From Lamprocystis purpurea DSM 4197 (GTDB lineage: Bacteria; Pseudomonadota; Gammaproteobacteria; Chromatiales; Chromatiaceae): a stretch of 64,000 bases of DNA. Position numbers and translations under genes: made by a program. Positions 8,735 through 18,827 of this stretch are shown here, one piece after another. The notes beneath the pieces are model-generated. The model saw only the letters and a list, made by a program, of their open reading frames with translations, was not told the DNA's origin and did no database searches. The first letter of the stretch is position 1. The number at the start of each line of letters is the position of its first letter. The DNA lies in assembly GCF_000379525.1 (NCBI RefSeq), contig NZ_KB902492.1:19161-83160 (forward strand), given 5' to 3'.

Positions 8735-9963
8735 ATTCCGGCCCGCGCCCGCCGACCAGGCCCCGACTGCTGGTCTTCAGCTCGTTGTTTCCCCATGCAG
8801 CCCAGCCGGGCAGCGGGCTCTTCGTGCGCGAACGGATGTTCCGCGTCGGCCGGATCCTGCCGCTCTGGGTCGTCTCGCCGCGCCCGGCCTCACCGCTGGA
8901 CTCCCTGGTGCGCTGTCGCCACCCCCACTATCGCCCCCCGGCCCCAGACACTGAAATCCAAGCCGGATTCACTGTCCGGTTCCCGCGCTTCCCGTCACTC
9001 CCCATCCTGGGGCGCGGGGCCGACGGGATCATGATGGCCCTCGGCGCCCTGCCGCTGCTCTACCGGCGGCGGGAGACCTTCGACGTCATCGACGCCCATT
9101 TCGGCTATCCGGACGGCTATGCCGCGACCCGGCTCGGCCGCTGGCTCGGCAAACCGGTCACGGTCACGCTGCGCGGTACTGAGGTTCCGCATGCCCGCGA
9201 CCCCACGAAACGGCAGCGCCTGATCCGCACCTGCACGGATGCCGCGCACCTGTTCGCCGTGTCGGGATCACTGGCACGCCTGGCCGCCGAGTTGGGCGCC
9301 GCCGCCGAGAAGATCCAAGTGGTAGGCAATGGCGTGGACCCGGAGCGCTTCCGTCCGCTGGAGCGCGCCGCCATGCGGGCCCGGTTCGGCCTCCCGGTCG
9401 ACGCTCAGGTGTTGATCTCGGTCGGCGGGCTGGTGGAGCGCAAGGGATTCCACCGCGTGATCGAAGTCCTGCCGGAGTTGGTCCGGGACCATCCGCGTCT
9501 GCACTATCTGATCGTCGGCGGCGCCGGCGCCGAGGGTGACTTTGCCGCCACCCTGCATGAGCGTGTCGCGACCCGGAACCTTGGCGCACGCGTGCATTTC
9601 CTCGGCCACCTGCCGCCCGAGCGACTCGCCGAGCCGCTATCCGCCGCGGATGTGTTCGTGCTGGCCAGCAGTAACGAGGGCTGGGCCAACTGCTTTCTGG
9701 AAGCTATGGCCTGCGGCCTGCCGGTCGTGACCACGGACGTGGGAGGCAATCGCGAGGTGGTCAGTGACGCGATCCTGGGGACCATCGTCCCGTTCGGTGA
9801 CCCGCGCGCCCTCGCCGACGCCCTGACCGCCGCGCTGCGACGACGCTGGGACAGCAGCGCGATCCGCGCTCATGCGCAGGCCAACACCTGGGACCAACGG
9901 GTCGCGACCCTGGTGCAGACGTTCAGACGCATCAACACCGCGACCAGGACCCCCGCCCGATGA
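8731..9963 (+). CDS. Glycosyltransferase family 4
   Basis: About 410 residues with a GT-B fold. The N-terminal domain carries LFVFSSLFP-like and FVRERM motifs and DVIDAHFGYPDG. The C-terminal domain carries the nucleotide-sugar site: VGNGVDPERFRP, VGGLVERKGFHR and the EX7E motif region SSNEGWANCFLEAMACGLPVV, in which both glutamates are present. The GTG at 8731 overlaps the TGA of hydrolase 1; an upstream in-frame GTG at 8704 is the alternative, and anything earlier would be out-of-frame sequence of the previous gene. Retaining glycosyltransferase for EPS assembly; donor unknown. Last recognisable gene of the EPS locus here. Confidence 0.88.
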   Translation: MNSGPRPPTRPRLLVFSSLFPHAAQPGSGLFVRERMFRVGRILPLWVVSPRPASPLDSLVRCRHPHYRPPAPDTEIQAGFTVRFPRFPSLPILGRGADGIMMALGALPLLYRRRETFDVIDAHFGYPDGYAATRLGRWLGKPVTVTLRGTEVPHARDPTKRQRLIRTCTDAAHLFAVSGSLARLAAELGAAAEKIQVVGNGVDPERFRPLERAAMRARFGLPVDAQVLISVGGLVERKGFHRVIEVLPELVRDHPRLHYLIVGGAGAEGDFAATLHERVATRNLGARVHFLGHLPPERLAEPLSAADVFVLASSNEGWANCFLEAMACGLPVVTTDVGGNREVVSDAILGTIVPFGDPRALADALTAALRRRWDSSAIRAHAQANTWDQRVATLVQTFRRINTATRTPAR

Positions 9964-10275
9964 GTCCACAGCAGCGCAGACAGCACCGAGCCTTGCGGTT
10001 GATGCGATTTTCGTTACCGAACAGCCTATGTTTCGAATCGCCGCGCGGTACCGATCGATCGCGCGCAAGGCACTGATCCAACAAGGGCTAGCGACTCATC
10101 ACGGGGTGCTGACCACGCGGTACCGGCGTGATGCATTTCACAATTCGCTAATTTAGGGTTTACCCGACATAGGGTTTTCCCGTACCATCCTGGCCATCCG
10201 CAAACGACCGGCCGGCGGCGCAGCCCATTTTGGGCATCAGGCAGCCGACCGGCCCGAAACAAACGGTTGGCTCTT
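9964..10275. other. Intergenic region between EPS locus and rlpA-like gene
   Basis: 312 bases with no convincing gene. Short ORFs on both strands show no family resemblance. The palindromic core CGGTACCG appears twice, at about 10046 and 10118, which could be a pair of operator half-sites or chance. The sequence becomes A/T-richer just before the rlpA-like gene and ends in a possible promoter area. Confidence 0.5.
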
Positions 10276-10683
10276 ATGAACAAGACATTGGTTTCCAGTG
10301 CCCTGATCGCCGCGACGCTCATGACCGGACTCATGACCAGCACCGACACTCTGGCCGCATCCCGCGGCGGTAGTACCCAATCCGGTAAGGCGTCCTACTA
10401 TCACGACCGCTTCCATGGCCGCAAGACCGCGAGCGGTGTCGCGTACAACAAGCACGCGCTGAGCGCCGCCCACAAAACCTTGCCCCTGGGCACGCAGGTC
10501 CGGGTGACCGACGCCCGCAGCGGCAAGAGCGTCGTGGTACAGATCAATGACCGCGGACCCTACGCCCGCGGCCGCGTCATCGACCTCTCCCGTGCCGCGG
10601 CCCGCGAGATCGGCCTGGTCAACAAGGGCGTCGCCAACGTCAAGCTGGAAATCCTCGGGCGTTCGGGGAAAGGCGGCATCTGA
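10276..10683 (+). CDS. rlpA: RlpA-like double-psi beta-barrel protein
   Basis: 135 residues: a signal peptide of about 28 residues ending near TLAASRG, followed by one RlpA-like domain with the signature [31 protein letters not shown] and [16 protein letters not shown]. RlpA proteins are septal-ring lytic transglycosylases that cleave denuded glycan strands. This copy is short, has no SPOR domain and no lipobox cysteine, so it is likely a soluble periplasmic variant. The ATG at 10276 was chosen over an upstream TTG because the Lys-containing n-region and hydrophobic segment follow directly. Convergent with mtnA. Confidence 0.88.
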   Translation: MNKTLVSSALIAATLMTGLMTSTDTLAASRGGSTQSGKASYYHDRFHGRKTASGVAYNKHALSAAHKTLPLGTQVRVTDARSGKSVVVQINDRGPYARGRVIDLSRAAAREIGLVNKGVANVKLEILGRSGKGGI

Positions 10684-10686
10684 GAC

Positions 10687-11742
10687 TTACCCCATCAACG
10701 CCCGCATCTTCGCCGCGTTCGGCGCCAGGACCACACCCCGCTCGGTGACGATGGCGTCGACCAAGGCGGCTGGAGTCACATCGAACACCGGATTGCGCGC
10801 CGCACAACCGGCCGGAGCCAGACGCCGGCCGCCGCAGGACAGCAGTTCCTCCGGATCACGCTCCTCGATCGGAATCCCGCTGCCGCTGGCCAGTTCCATG
10901 TCGATGGTGGAGGTCGGCGCGGCGACCATCACCTTGACGCCATGGTAGCGGGCCACCACCGCCAGCCCATAGGTCCCGATCTTGTTGGCAACATCGCCAT
11001 TGGCGGCGATGCGGTCGGAGCCGACGATCACCCAACCGATGCCGCCGCCGGCCATCAGGCTGGCGGCCGCACCATCGGCCTGTAAGGTCACCGGGATGCC
11101 CGCATGCATCAACTCCCAGGCGGTGAGACGCGCACCCTGCATCCAGGGTCGGGTCTCATCGGCATAGACCCGCCCGATCTTGCCCGCCGCGTAGGCACTG
11201 CGCACCACCCCCAGCGCAGTTCCGTAGCCGCCGGTGGCGATGGCACCGGCGTTACAGTGGGTGATGATGTCGGTCCGCCCGGTGATCAACTCGGCCCCCA
11301 GGTCGCCCATCCGGCGGTTGGCGGCGCGGTCTTCCGCATGGATCGCCAGGGCTTCCGCCAGCAGTGCCGGCGCCGGGTCTGCACCATCCAGAGCGGCGAT
11401 CAGGCGCGCCATGCGGCGCACGGCCCAGGCCAGATTCACGGCGGTCGGACGCGCCTCCCGCAACTGGTCGAGGTCGGGCGTGATCGCCTCCTTCCAGCCC
11501 GCACCGGCCGACTGGTAGGCGTCCCGGCCCGCTAACACCACGCCATACGCCGCGGCGACACCGATGGCCGGCGCCCCCCGCACCACCATGTCGCGGATGG
11601 CGATGGCGACTGACCTGGCGTCATCCAGGACCAAAAACTCGGCACGCTCGGGTAGCCGGCGCTGATCGGTCAAATAAAGCCGGCCGGCGTGCCAGAGGGC
11701 GGCATCATCAGGCGTGGGGGCAGCGGGCAGATTGGTGACCAT
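10687..11742 (-). CDS. mtnA: S-methyl-5-thioribose-1-phosphate isomerase
   Basis: 351 residues, full length for the MtnA/eIF2B-alpha-like family. The catalytic cysteine is in [13 protein letters not shown] and the catalytic aspartate in [33 protein letters not shown] is the N-terminal signature. It converts 5-methylthioribose-1-phosphate to the ribulose isomer in the methionine salvage pathway. It is transcribed divergently from mtaD at 11916, and together they would handle methylthioadenosine through a deaminase route. No mtnP-like phosphorylase is in the window. Confidence 0.93.
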   Translation of the reverse strand: MVTNLPAAPTPDDAALWHAGRLYLTDQRRLPERAEFLVLDDARSVAIAIRDMVVRGAPAIGVAAAYGVVLAGRDAYQSAGAGWKEAITPDLDQLREARPTAVNLAWAVRRMARLIAALDGADPAPALLAEALAIHAEDRAANRRMGDLGAELITGRTDIITHCNAGAIATGGYGTALGVVRSAYAAGKIGRVYADETRPWMQGARLTAWELMHAGIPVTLQADGAAASLMAGGGIGWVIVGSDRIAANGDVANKIGTYGLAVVARYHGVKVMVAAPTSTIDMELASGSGIPIEERDPEELLSCGGRRLAPAGCAARNPVFDVTPAALVDAIVTERGVVLAPNAAKMRALMG

Positions 11743-11915
11743 GGGGTACTCTCGGGTAGGATGTGATACGGAACTGTTTTGAGTTTTCAGTTTTTCGTTT
11801 TTCGGCGATGTTGATCAAGTATCGGATTACGAAAAACAAGAAACGAAAAACCAACAACGACGGGTATACCCAGCATTGTCGCCGATTCGCACCCTGCCGC
11901 AATAGGACCTGATCC
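11743..11915. promoter_or_regulatory. Divergent mtnA/mtaD intergenic region with interrupted inverted repeat
   Basis: 173 bases separating the two divergent starts. It is A/T-rich and holds an imperfect inverted repeat, CAGTTTTTCGTTTTTCGG on the left and ACGAAAAACAAGAAACGAA on the right, centred near 11815. It should contain both promoters. The repeat could be a shared operator or another dispersed palindrome; I cannot tell which. Confidence 0.4.
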
Positions 11916-13229
11916 ATGCACGCCGACCTCCTGATCCACCCCCAGTGGCTGATCCCAGTGGACCCCCAGGACCGGGAACTCCAGGAACATGCGGTCGCGG
12001 TCGCTGATGGGCGCATCCTCGCGGTGCTGCCGTCGGCGCAGGCACGCGAGTCCATCACGGCCGATCGGGTACTGGAACTGCCCGGCCACGCCCTGCTGCC
12101 GGGCCTGGTGAATGCCCATACCCATGCGGCCATGACCCTGATGCGCGGACTGGCCGACGATCTGCCGCTCATGGCCTGGCTGCACGCGCATATCTGGCCG
12201 ATCGAGAAACGCTGGGTCGATCCGGGGTTCGTCGGTGACGGCAGCCGGCTGGCGATCCTGGAGATGTTGCGCGGCGGCGTCACCTGCTTCAACGACATGT
12301 ATTTCTACCCGGAGGTAACCGCGCAGGCGGCGGCGGACGCCGGGATACGCGCGGTCATCGGCCTGGTCGTGGTGGATTTTCCCACCAGCTACGCCGACAG
12401 CGCCGACACCTGTATCGCCAAGGGTCTGGCGCTGCACGCCTACTATCGTGACCACCCGCTGATCCGCGTCGCCTTCGCACCACACTCGCCCTACGCCGTT
12501 TCCGATGCCGCCCTGGGCCGGGTGCGGATGCTGGCCGATGAACTGGAAGTGCCGATTCACCTGCATCTGCACGAAACCCGGGACGAGATCGTTCAATCCC
12601 TGCGCGACCACGGAGAGCGTCCACTCGCCCGCCTGGACGAACTGGGCCTGATCGGACCCGGACTGATCGCGGTCCACATGACGCAACTGGAGGATGCCGA
12701 GATCGAACGGTTGGCCGCGGCCGGCGCCCAGGTCGTGCACTGTCCGGAATCCAACCTGAAGCTCGCCAGCGGGTTCTGCCCGGTGGCGCGACTGCTGGCC
12801 GCCGGGGTGAATGTCGCGCTGGGTACGGACGGGGCGGCCAGCAACAATGATCTCAACCTGTTCGGCGAAATGCGCACCGCCGCCTTGCTTGCCAAGGGGG
12901 TCGCCGGATCGGCCGCGGTCGTCCCGGCCGCTGTCGCGCTGCGCATGGCAACCATCAACGGCGCGCGCGCGCTGGGTCTGGAGCGCGAGATCGGGTCGAT
13001 CGAACCTGGCAAGTCCGCGGATCTGGTGGCGGTCGACCTGAGTGATTCCTATACCCAGCCCGTGTACCATGCAGTCTCGCAACTGGTCTATACCGCCGGG
13101 CGCCATCAGGTCCGTCACGTGTGGGTCCAGGGTCGACAGGTCATCCGCGATGGAACCCCGACCACGCTGGACCCGCAAGCGGTGATCTGCGCTGCGCACA
13201 CCTGGTGCGAACGACTTCGCCCTTCCTGA
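11916..13229 (+). CDS. mtaD: 5-methylthioadenosine / S-adenosylhomocysteine deaminase (TRZ/ATZ family)
   Basis: 437-residue amidohydrolase. The metal ligands are in place: NAHTHAAM (HxH), HLHLHETRDE, VHMTQLED and GTDGAASNNDLN. ILEMLRGGVTCFNDMY is typical of the MTA/SAH deaminase branch. It would deaminate methylthioadenosine to methylthioinosine (or SAH to S-inosylhomocysteine). With the divergent mtnA this suggests salvage through methylthioinosine rather than direct MTA phosphorolysis; that is an inference from the pairing and from work on pseudomonads. Confidence 0.9.
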   Translation: MHADLLIHPQWLIPVDPQDRELQEHAVAVADGRILAVLPSAQARESITADRVLELPGHALLPGLVNAHTHAAMTLMRGLADDLPLMAWLHAHIWPIEKRWVDPGFVGDGSRLAILEMLRGGVTCFNDMYFYPEVTAQAAADAGIRAVIGLVVVDFPTSYADSADTCIAKGLALHAYYRDHPLIRVAFAPHSPYAVSDAALGRVRMLADELEVPIHLHLHETRDEIVQSLRDHGERPLARLDELGLIGPGLIAVHMTQLEDAEIERLAAAGAQVVHCPESNLKLASGFCPVARLLAAGVNVALGTDGAASNNDLNLFGEMRTAALLAKGVAGSAAVVPAAVALRMATINGARALGLEREIGSIEPGKSADLVAVDLSDSYTQPVYHAVSQLVYTAGRHQVRHVWVQGRQVIRDGTPTTLDPQAVICAAHTWCERLRPS

Positions 13230-13414
13230 AGATGCCCGATGCGTGACTTGTGATCCACGCCACAGAAATCGGAGAACGAGAAGCACATCACAGAAACGGA
13301 AGTACAGGAGATTTACACTGCGCATGAAAATCAGATGGGTATCCGTTATCCAACGGATCGGCCGCACATGCCCGGACGCGTCATCTTGCTGGTATCACGG
13401 ACCGAGGGACAAGC

Positions 13415-15769
13415 ATGCCCATGCCGATCATCAGTTCAAATGTCGTTTACCTGCGCCCACGGGCCTGGTCATCGAGCACAAGTGCGCAAACGCTGAGTCC
13501 CGCAACCCGACTCGGCAGTAGCGTCGCCATGGCGGTCGCGGGGCAACTGGCGCTGACGCGCTGGTCAACGCCTGAGCCGCACGAGGATCCTGACGCTCTG
13601 CGGGAGGGATCGCGCTTCCGCGATCTCTTCGAACGCTCGCCCGCCTGTCTGCTGGTGATGGATCAGTCAGCCGTCATTCAGCGCGCCAATGCCACCGCCG
13701 CCGCGCTGCTGACCAAAGCACCGACTGAACTCGCGGGCACGAGTCTATTCGATCGCTGCGTGCCATCGAGCCGGCCCACGCTCCAGGCGCATCTTGAACG
13801 ACTCGCGGCCGACGGCGCCTTCGATTCTTGCGAGATCGACCTGGCGCTCGGTGCCGACATCCAACTGCCGATGTGCCTCGTGACCCTGAACTTGGGCGAC
13901 ACCCCGGAGGGTCCGTTACGGTCTGCTTTGTTCGACGTGTCCGGGTTGCGGGAACTGGAGTCCGGCCTCGCGCTGGCGGCCAGTGTCGTCGAGCACACCT
14001 CCCAAGGCGTGATCGTCACCGACGCCGACCACCGGGCCATCGCCGTGAATCCGGCCTTCACTACCATTTCCGGGTATGCGGCAAGCGAGGTGTTGGGCAC
14101 GGTGCCGACCGTTTTCCGTACCGACGCGGCAAACGTTCGCTTGACCAGACAGGTGATCCAGGCGCTACACAATCAGGGACATTGGCAAGGCGAGGTCTGG
14201 AGCCGCCGCAAAGGGGGTGATGCATACCTCGAATGGGTGAGTGTCAACGAGATTCGCGACGACGAGGGCATGCCGATCCGCTACGTCTGCATCGGCTCGG
14301 ACATGACCAGCCAGGAAGACGCCAGACGCGAACTCATGCGGCTGGCGCACTACGACGACCTCACCAACCTGCCCAATCGCCCTAACCTGCTTGCCCAGTT
14401 GAACCGTGCCCTGGTCGAGGGGAAGCATGAGAAATATCTGGTAGGAGTCCTCTTTCTGGACCTGGATGGGTTCAAGGACGTGAATGACTCGTTCGGCCAC
14501 CAGATCGGCGATCGACTGCTCCGATTCGTTGCCGAACAACTCAAGAGCGCGGTCCGCGCGACCGACCTGGTTGCCCGCCTGTCCGGTGACGAGTTCGCCA
14601 TCCTGATCCCCGCGCTCAAGAGCGAACAATTGGCCGGACAGATCGCCGACAAGGTGCTGCACCAACTGTCGCAGACCGCGTTCCGCGACAATGGCAGGGA
14701 ACTCTACGTCGGGGCCAGCATCGGCATCGCCCTCTTTCCCAAGGACGCCGCCAACGCCGAGGAGCTGCTGCGCTGCGCCGATCAGGCGATGTACGCGGCC
14801 AAGAGTGCCGGCGGCATCACCTATCGCTTCCACGGCAAATCCACCGACGTCGGGACCTGGGACGGGAACCGGATTGAATCCCAACTGCGCCGTGCCTTGG
14901 AACGTCAAGAACTCGGTCTGCACTACCAGCCGCGCGTGAGCATGCGCAACTTCCGCATCCGCGGTTGCGAGGCCGTGCTGTATTGGGAACGCGGCGACCT
15001 GGACCAGGTCGCTCCAGAGGCTTTCATCCCCGCGGCGGAAAAATCCGGCCTGATCGTTCCCTTGGAGCACTGGGCACTGCAATCGGTGGCGACTCAGACT
15101 CGGGGTTGGACACTCCCGAACCGGCCTCCACCTCGGATATCACTCCACCTGTCGTCCGTTCATTTGCAGCCGGGGCATGTGGAACGCCTGCTGCAGCAAC
15201 TGGCCGCGAGCATCAGCGCGGGAGGAAATCCGTTCGAAGTGCTGATCGATACCGCGGCAATCAGTGATGCTAAAGACTGGACGATCACCGCGCTGAACCG
15301 TATCCATGGCCTGGGGATCAGGATCGCTCTGGACCGCTTCGGCGCCGGCCCGACCCCACTGCGCCAGATCCAGTCTCTACCGGTCAGTCGGGTGCGGCTC
15401 GACCCCACCCTGGTTCGCGACCTGGAAACGGACCCGGAAGTCGCCGGCTTCGTAGGAGCGATGATCGCCCTCGCCCATTCATTCCGCATCAAAGTCGTCG
15501 CCGGAGGCGTGGTGACGCATGCCCAACTGCAGTCGCTGCGTGCCCATCGTTGCGACGAGGCCCAGGGCGCACTGTTCAGTCCACCCATCCCGCCCGATCA
15601 GTTCGTCGCCTTGTTTAAACAGGCATCCCAGTGTGAACACGACGCCGGGTACACCGATCGCACGGTCTCAGAACGCCGGACGCCGGGATTGATCCATACC
15701 CTATCCAGCGGCTGGTCGCGGGTCGTCGCCGGGATCCTCGGCGCCGACCGCAATGAGAAGAAACAGTGA
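13415..15769 (+). CDS. PAS-GGDEF-EAL protein with degenerate EAL domain
   Basis: 784 residues, no membrane segment. Two PAS-like domains (about residues 65-170 and 185-300, the second with a PAC-type end IRYVCIGSDMTSQEDA) precede a GGDEF domain. The active-site loop reads RLSGDEFAIL (Ser390-Phe394), a variant that can be active in diguanylate cyclases. The EAL domain is eroded: EAL is EAV (519-521) in GCEAVLYWER, the DDFG motif reads LDRFG (the second Asp is Arg641), the substrate-site Asn in ISVNLS is His, and the EGVET motif reads GGVVT. It is probably a sensor-coupled c-di-GMP synthase whose EAL half is inactive or binds ligand only. A GAGGG Shine-Dalgarno precedes Met1. Confidence 0.85.
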   Translation: MPMPIISSNVVYLRPRAWSSSTSAQTLSPATRLGSSVAMAVAGQLALTRWSTPEPHEDPDALREGSRFRDLFERSPACLLVMDQSAVIQRANATAAALLTKAPTELAGTSLFDRCVPSSRPTLQAHLERLAADGAFDSCEIDLALGADIQLPMCLVTLNLGDTPEGPLRSALFDVSGLRELESGLALAASVVEHTSQGVIVTDADHRAIAVNPAFTTISGYAASEVLGTVPTVFRTDAANVRLTRQVIQALHNQGHWQGEVWSRRKGGDAYLEWVSVNEIRDDEGMPIRYVCIGSDMTSQEDARRELMRLAHYDDLTNLPNRPNLLAQLNRALVEGKHEKYLVGVLFLDLDGFKDVNDSFGHQIGDRLLRFVAEQLKSAVRATDLVARLSGDEFAILIPALKSEQLAGQIADKVLHQLSQTAFRDNGRELYVGASIGIALFPKDAANAEELLRCADQAMYAAKSAGGITYRFHGKSTDVGTWDGNRIESQLRRALERQELGLHYQPRVSMRNFRIRGCEAVLYWERGDLDQVAPEAFIPAAEKSGLIVPLEHWALQSVATQTRGWTLPNRPPPRISLHLSSVHLQPGHVERLLQQLAASISAGGNPFEVLIDTAAISDAKDWTITALNRIHGLGIRIALDRFGAGPTPLRQIQSLPVSRVRLDPTLVRDLETDPEVAGFVGAMIALAHSFRIKVVAGGVVTHAQLQSLRAHRCDEAQGALFSPPIPPDQFVALFKQASQCEHDAGYTDRTVSERRTPGLIHTLSSGWSRVVAGILGADRNEKKQ

Positions 15770-16118
15770 GTGTAGGGATTTTCCTACATCGATGCGGGAT
15801 TTTTCTTCGGGAGCGACGGGAACTATCGCCGTAGGCGGGAACCCTTCAGACGCCTATCCTAATGCTCAAAGGGACAAGGATTCAGGAACCGTATCAGGAA
15901 ACCGGGCGCGGCAGGATGCCGCGGGGCACGGAGCAGGACGCTAGGAGCGGATCGGGGCAGTTCGATGGAAGCGAGGCCCCAAGGACACCCCGGAAATCGC
16001 CCAAGGCGATTTCCGAACAAATTGGTGTAGGGGCGGGTTTGAAACCCGCCCCTAGGTCCCGTTATCACGTCCGACGGCTATACCAGGTCGGTTCAATCGC
16101 CGATGACCGGGCGACACC
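15770..16118. other. Gap with short palindromic repeat, between GGDEF-EAL gene and cobS
   Basis: 349 bases in a convergent intergenic region. No gene was seen. It contains copy 1 of the GGGGCGGGTTT palindrome (16028-16054) followed by CCCGTTATCACGTCCGA. The complement of that tag reappears beside copy 2 near 20.62 kb. This may serve as a terminator for both flanking genes. Confidence 0.5.
16028..16054. repeat. 27-bp palindrome TAGGGGCGGGTTT/AAACCCGCCCCTA, copy 1
   Basis: Perfect 13-bp arms around a single central base. Copies also occur at 20635-20661 and 53591-53617, all just outside operon ends. The length, perfect symmetry and position suggest a REP-like element or a mobile terminator hairpin. 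Confidence 0.8.
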
Positions 16119-16901
16119 TTAGCCGCTGAAACCAGCCTCGCATCCGAGCGCCGGCAGGAGCAGCACGAGAGCCTCGGTCAACTCCACCAAGGCACCGGCC
16201 GTGTCCCCGGTAAAACCACCCAGACGCGCCATCAGGGTGCGCCGGACCAGCCAGTACAGCCCGCCAGCCGCGCTCAAGAGCACAAGACCCGTCCAGCCGA
16301 GTGCCAACCCGACAGCACCGGCCGCAAGGAGAATGGCCAGGCGCGAGGCCACAGGAGGCGCAGTCCGGGCCGGGTCCGCGGCCATCCCCTGCGGGCGGGC
16401 GTAGGGCGTGGACAGCAGCAGCAGCGGCAACTGCGCCCGCGCGATGAGCGGTGCCCACAGCAACAGCCACGCATCCCCGGCCCCGATCAATGCCTCCAAG
16501 GCCGCGAATTTCGCTATCAGAACCAGCACCACAGCACTGACCCCCGCCGGCCCGCTGCTGGGGTCCTTCATGATCGCCAGCGTGCGCTCGCGGCTGCCGA
16601 GACCGCCGACCCAGGCATCAGCGGTATCCGCCAGTCCATCCAGATGCAGCCCCCCGGTGGACCACACCCATAGGGCTAGAACCAGGGCCGCGACGACCCC
16701 GGGCGGTCCATTCAGCACCGCCGGCCCCAACACCAGGGCGACGGCGCTGATCACCAGCCCCAGCAGCAACCCGATCCATGGATACCAGGGAACCGCCTGA
16801 CCCAGTTCGGTCGGGTCGATTGCCCCTGGATCCGGGAAAGGAAAGCGGGTCAGGAAGCGCCCGGCGATCCAGAGTGGGCGCAGACCAGGACCCAGCTTCA
16901 T
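16119..16901 (-). CDS. cobS: Adenosylcobinamide-GDP ribazoletransferase (cobalamin-5-phosphate synthase)
   Basis: 260-residue integral membrane protein with about six hydrophobic segments. Family motifs: FLTRFPFP near the N-terminus, VPWYPWIGLLLG, and the metal/substrate motif HLDGLADTADAW, with FTGDTAGALVELTE in the last third. It joins adenosylcobinamide-GDP with alpha-ribazole (phosphate) in the last step of cobalamin assembly. ATG at 16901 overlaps the cobC stop (ATGA), so the reported upstream in-frame extension is not used. It is the last gene of the cobalamin operon. Confidence 0.93.
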   Translation of the reverse strand: MKLGPGLRPLWIAGRFLTRFPFPDPGAIDPTELGQAVPWYPWIGLLLGLVISAVALVLGPAVLNGPPGVVAALVLALWVWSTGGLHLDGLADTADAWVGGLGSRERTLAIMKDPSSGPAGVSAVVLVLIAKFAALEALIGAGDAWLLLWAPLIARAQLPLLLLSTPYARPQGMAADPARTAPPVASRLAILLAAGAVGLALGWTGLVLLSAAGGLYWLVRRTLMARLGGFTGDTAGALVELTEALVLLLPALGCEAGFSG

Positions 16902-17494
16902 CGGTCGATCACGCCATGGGCCATGACACTCGGCCGGCCGGGGGACACCGGGATACGCAGTCGCGTCAGGCTCCCAGGCGGGACTTCGATCAGCATCCCC
17001 GAGCAATCGTTCATCCCCAACACCTCGGCGAGAATGACCCTTACCACGCCCCCATGGGTCAAGACCAGCGTGTGGGCGGCGCCGGCGGCGGTGAGCTGGT
17101 GCCATCCCGCCAGGACACGTTGCCGGAAGTTCGCGAAAGGCTCCGCCGCGGGCGGCGTATAGCCGACCGGGTCATCCCAGAACCGCGTCAGCTCCGCGGC
17201 CGGTATCTGGTGGGCAGCCAAGCCTTCCCAATCGCCGAAACAGCGCTCGGCCAAGGCCGGGCGGACGTCCAGCGGCACCCCCCGCTCAGCCGCCAAGGCG
17301 CGGGCGAAGTCTGCACAGCGGCGCGACGGTGAACTGACAATCTGCCCGAGGTCGGCCTCCCCACGCACCGCGGCCCGTAATTGCGCCCAACCCGCATCGC
17401 TCAACGCATCGTCATGACCGCCGCGAAAGCGCGCTCCGCCCAAGACCTCCCCGTGGCGCAACAGCACGATGAAGCGATCGGCCGGGATGCTCAA
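16898..17494 (-). CDS. cobC: Histidine phosphatase family protein, probable alpha-ribazole phosphatase
   Basis: 198 residues. The phosphohistidine motif is LLRHGEV near residue 13, with the second histidine in [11 protein letters not shown] and an arginine in SSPSRRC. The phosphoglycerate-mutase-like fold and its place between cobT and cobS indicate alpha-ribazole-5'-phosphate phosphatase. It overlaps cobT by 4 bases upstream and cobS by 4 bases downstream, so the three are translationally coupled. Confidence 0.88.
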   Translation of the reverse strand: MSIPADRFIVLLRHGEVLGGARFRGGHDDALSDAGWAQLRAAVRGEADLGQIVSSPSRRCADFARALAAERGVPLDVRPALAERCFGDWEGLAAHQIPAAELTRFWDDPVGYTPPAAEPFANFRQRVLAGWHQLTAAGAAHTLVLTHGGVVRVILAEVLGMNDCSGMLIEVPPGSLTRLRIPVSPGRPSVMAHGVIDR

Positions 17495-18543
17495 CTCGAG
17501 ACTCCGGCCTGCGCGAAGGTCGCCATTCCGGCGTGCAGATCGCAGGCCAGGCGCAGCACCGGCACCGCCATGGCCGCCCCGCTGCCCTCCCCCAACCGCA
17601 TGCCCAGATCCAACAATGGCGTCGCATCCAGGGCGGCGAGCAAGCGCCGGTGACCAGGCTCGGCGGACCCGTGGGAGAACAACAGCCAGGCACCCAGACT
17701 CGGGTTGATCCGGCAGGCCGCCAGGGCCGCCGCGGTCGAGATATAACCGTCCACCAGCAGGGCCACGCCCCCTTGGGCGGCCGCCAGGTAGCAGCCGGCG
17801 AGCGCGGCGATTTCGAAGCCGCCGAGCCGCTCCAGCACGGCCAACGGATCCTGCCCGGCAACCGCGTGCCGGGCCAGGGCACGATCGACCACCTGCACCT
17901 TACGACGGATCCCGGCGCCGTCGAGCCCGGTCCCCGGACCGACCAGGTCCGCGGCGGGCAACCCCAGGAGCGCGCAACCCAAGGCCGCGGCGGCGGTGGT
18001 GTTGCCGATGCCCATTTCACCGCCGATCACCAGCCGGGCCCCGCCCGCGACGGCGCGCCGCGCGGCATCGCGCCCGACCAGCAACGCCTGCGCGAGTTGC
18101 GGTTTCGTCATCGCCGACTGCAGCGCGATGTTCCCGGTGCCGGCACCCACGCGCTCGCCGCGAACCCCGGCGATTGCCCCAGGGTCTTCACGACTGCCGC
18201 AATCGATGATCTCCAGCCCGGCCCCCAGACTGCGGGCCAGGACCGAGATGGCCGCCCCGCCGCGGGCGATGTTGCGCACCATCTCGACCGTCACCGACTG
18301 GGGAAAGGCGGAGATCCCTTCCGCCGTCACGCCGTGATCGGCGGCGAACAGACAAATCTGGACCGGATCGACACGCGGGGTCACGCTGCCCTGCAGTGCC
18401 GCCAGTTGGATCGCCACGGACTCCAGACGGCCCAAGGCGCCGCGGGGTTTGGTGAGTTGATCCTGGCGTTCACGCGCGGCGGCGGCGGCGGTTGCGTCAG
18501 GGGACGGGCAAGGTTCGGTCAGCCAGGCGAAAGGATCGGTCAT
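17491..18543 (-). CDS. cobT: Nicotinate-nucleotide--dimethylbenzimidazole phosphoribosyltransferase
   Basis: 350 residues, full length. Typical motifs: [12 protein letters not shown] at the N-terminus, [32 protein letters not shown], and the C-terminal catalytic glutamate in [12 protein letters not shown]. It makes alpha-ribazole-5'-phosphate from dimethylbenzimidazole and nicotinate mononucleotide. It lies 284 bases from cobU, a gap filled by a dispersed repeat, so cobT-cobC-cobS may be a partly separate transcription unit. Confidence 0.94.
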   Translation of the reverse strand: MTDPFAWLTEPCPSPDATAAAAARERQDQLTKPRGALGRLESVAIQLAALQGSVTPRVDPVQICLFAADHGVTAEGISAFPQSVTVEMVRNIARGGAAISVLARSLGAGLEIIDCGSREDPGAIAGVRGERVGAGTGNIALQSAMTKPQLAQALLVGRDAARRAVAGGARLVIGGEMGIGNTTAAAALGCALLGLPAADLVGPGTGLDGAGIRRKVQVVDRALARHAVAGQDPLAVLERLGGFEIAALAGCYLAAAQGGVALLVDGYISTAAALAACRINPSLGAWLLFSHGSAEPGHRRLLAALDATPLLDLGMRLGEGSGAAMAVPVLRLACDLHAGMATFAQAGVSS

Positions 18544-18593
18544 GGGAGAGTGGTTAGTGGTTAGTGGTTAGAAATCGCCGAGGGAACCGTTCA

Positions 18594-18800
18594 CGAAAAG
18601 GCAAAACTTGTTCATTAGGGCGCCTATGGCGTCTCGGTCGTTGTCGTTGTCGTTGTCGTAATCGTAATCGAGTTTATCTTTCAAACGCTTGGCGGCCTAA
18701 TACACGCACGCGACGGAGCGAATCGAAGCTCGATCGACAGCGGGCTGCTCATGTCGAAATTCAATCGCTTCTTCGATTACGACAACGACAACGAGTGTGG
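18594..18800. repeat. Interspersed inverted repeat, GTTGTC family, copy 2 (longest)
   Basis: The left arm CTCGGTCGTTGTCGTTG is followed by extra GTAATC hexamers; the right arm ends CGATTACGACAACGACAACG. The central block GACAGCGGGCTGCTCATG and the downstream GGTTTAACTTG-like flank match copy 1. The left border ACTTGTTCATTAGGGCGCC also resembles copy 1. It sits in the cobU-cobT gap and so interrupts an otherwise tightly coupled operon. Confidence 0.78.
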
Positions 18801-18827
18801 TCTGGGTTTAACTTGATATCCGACTCA

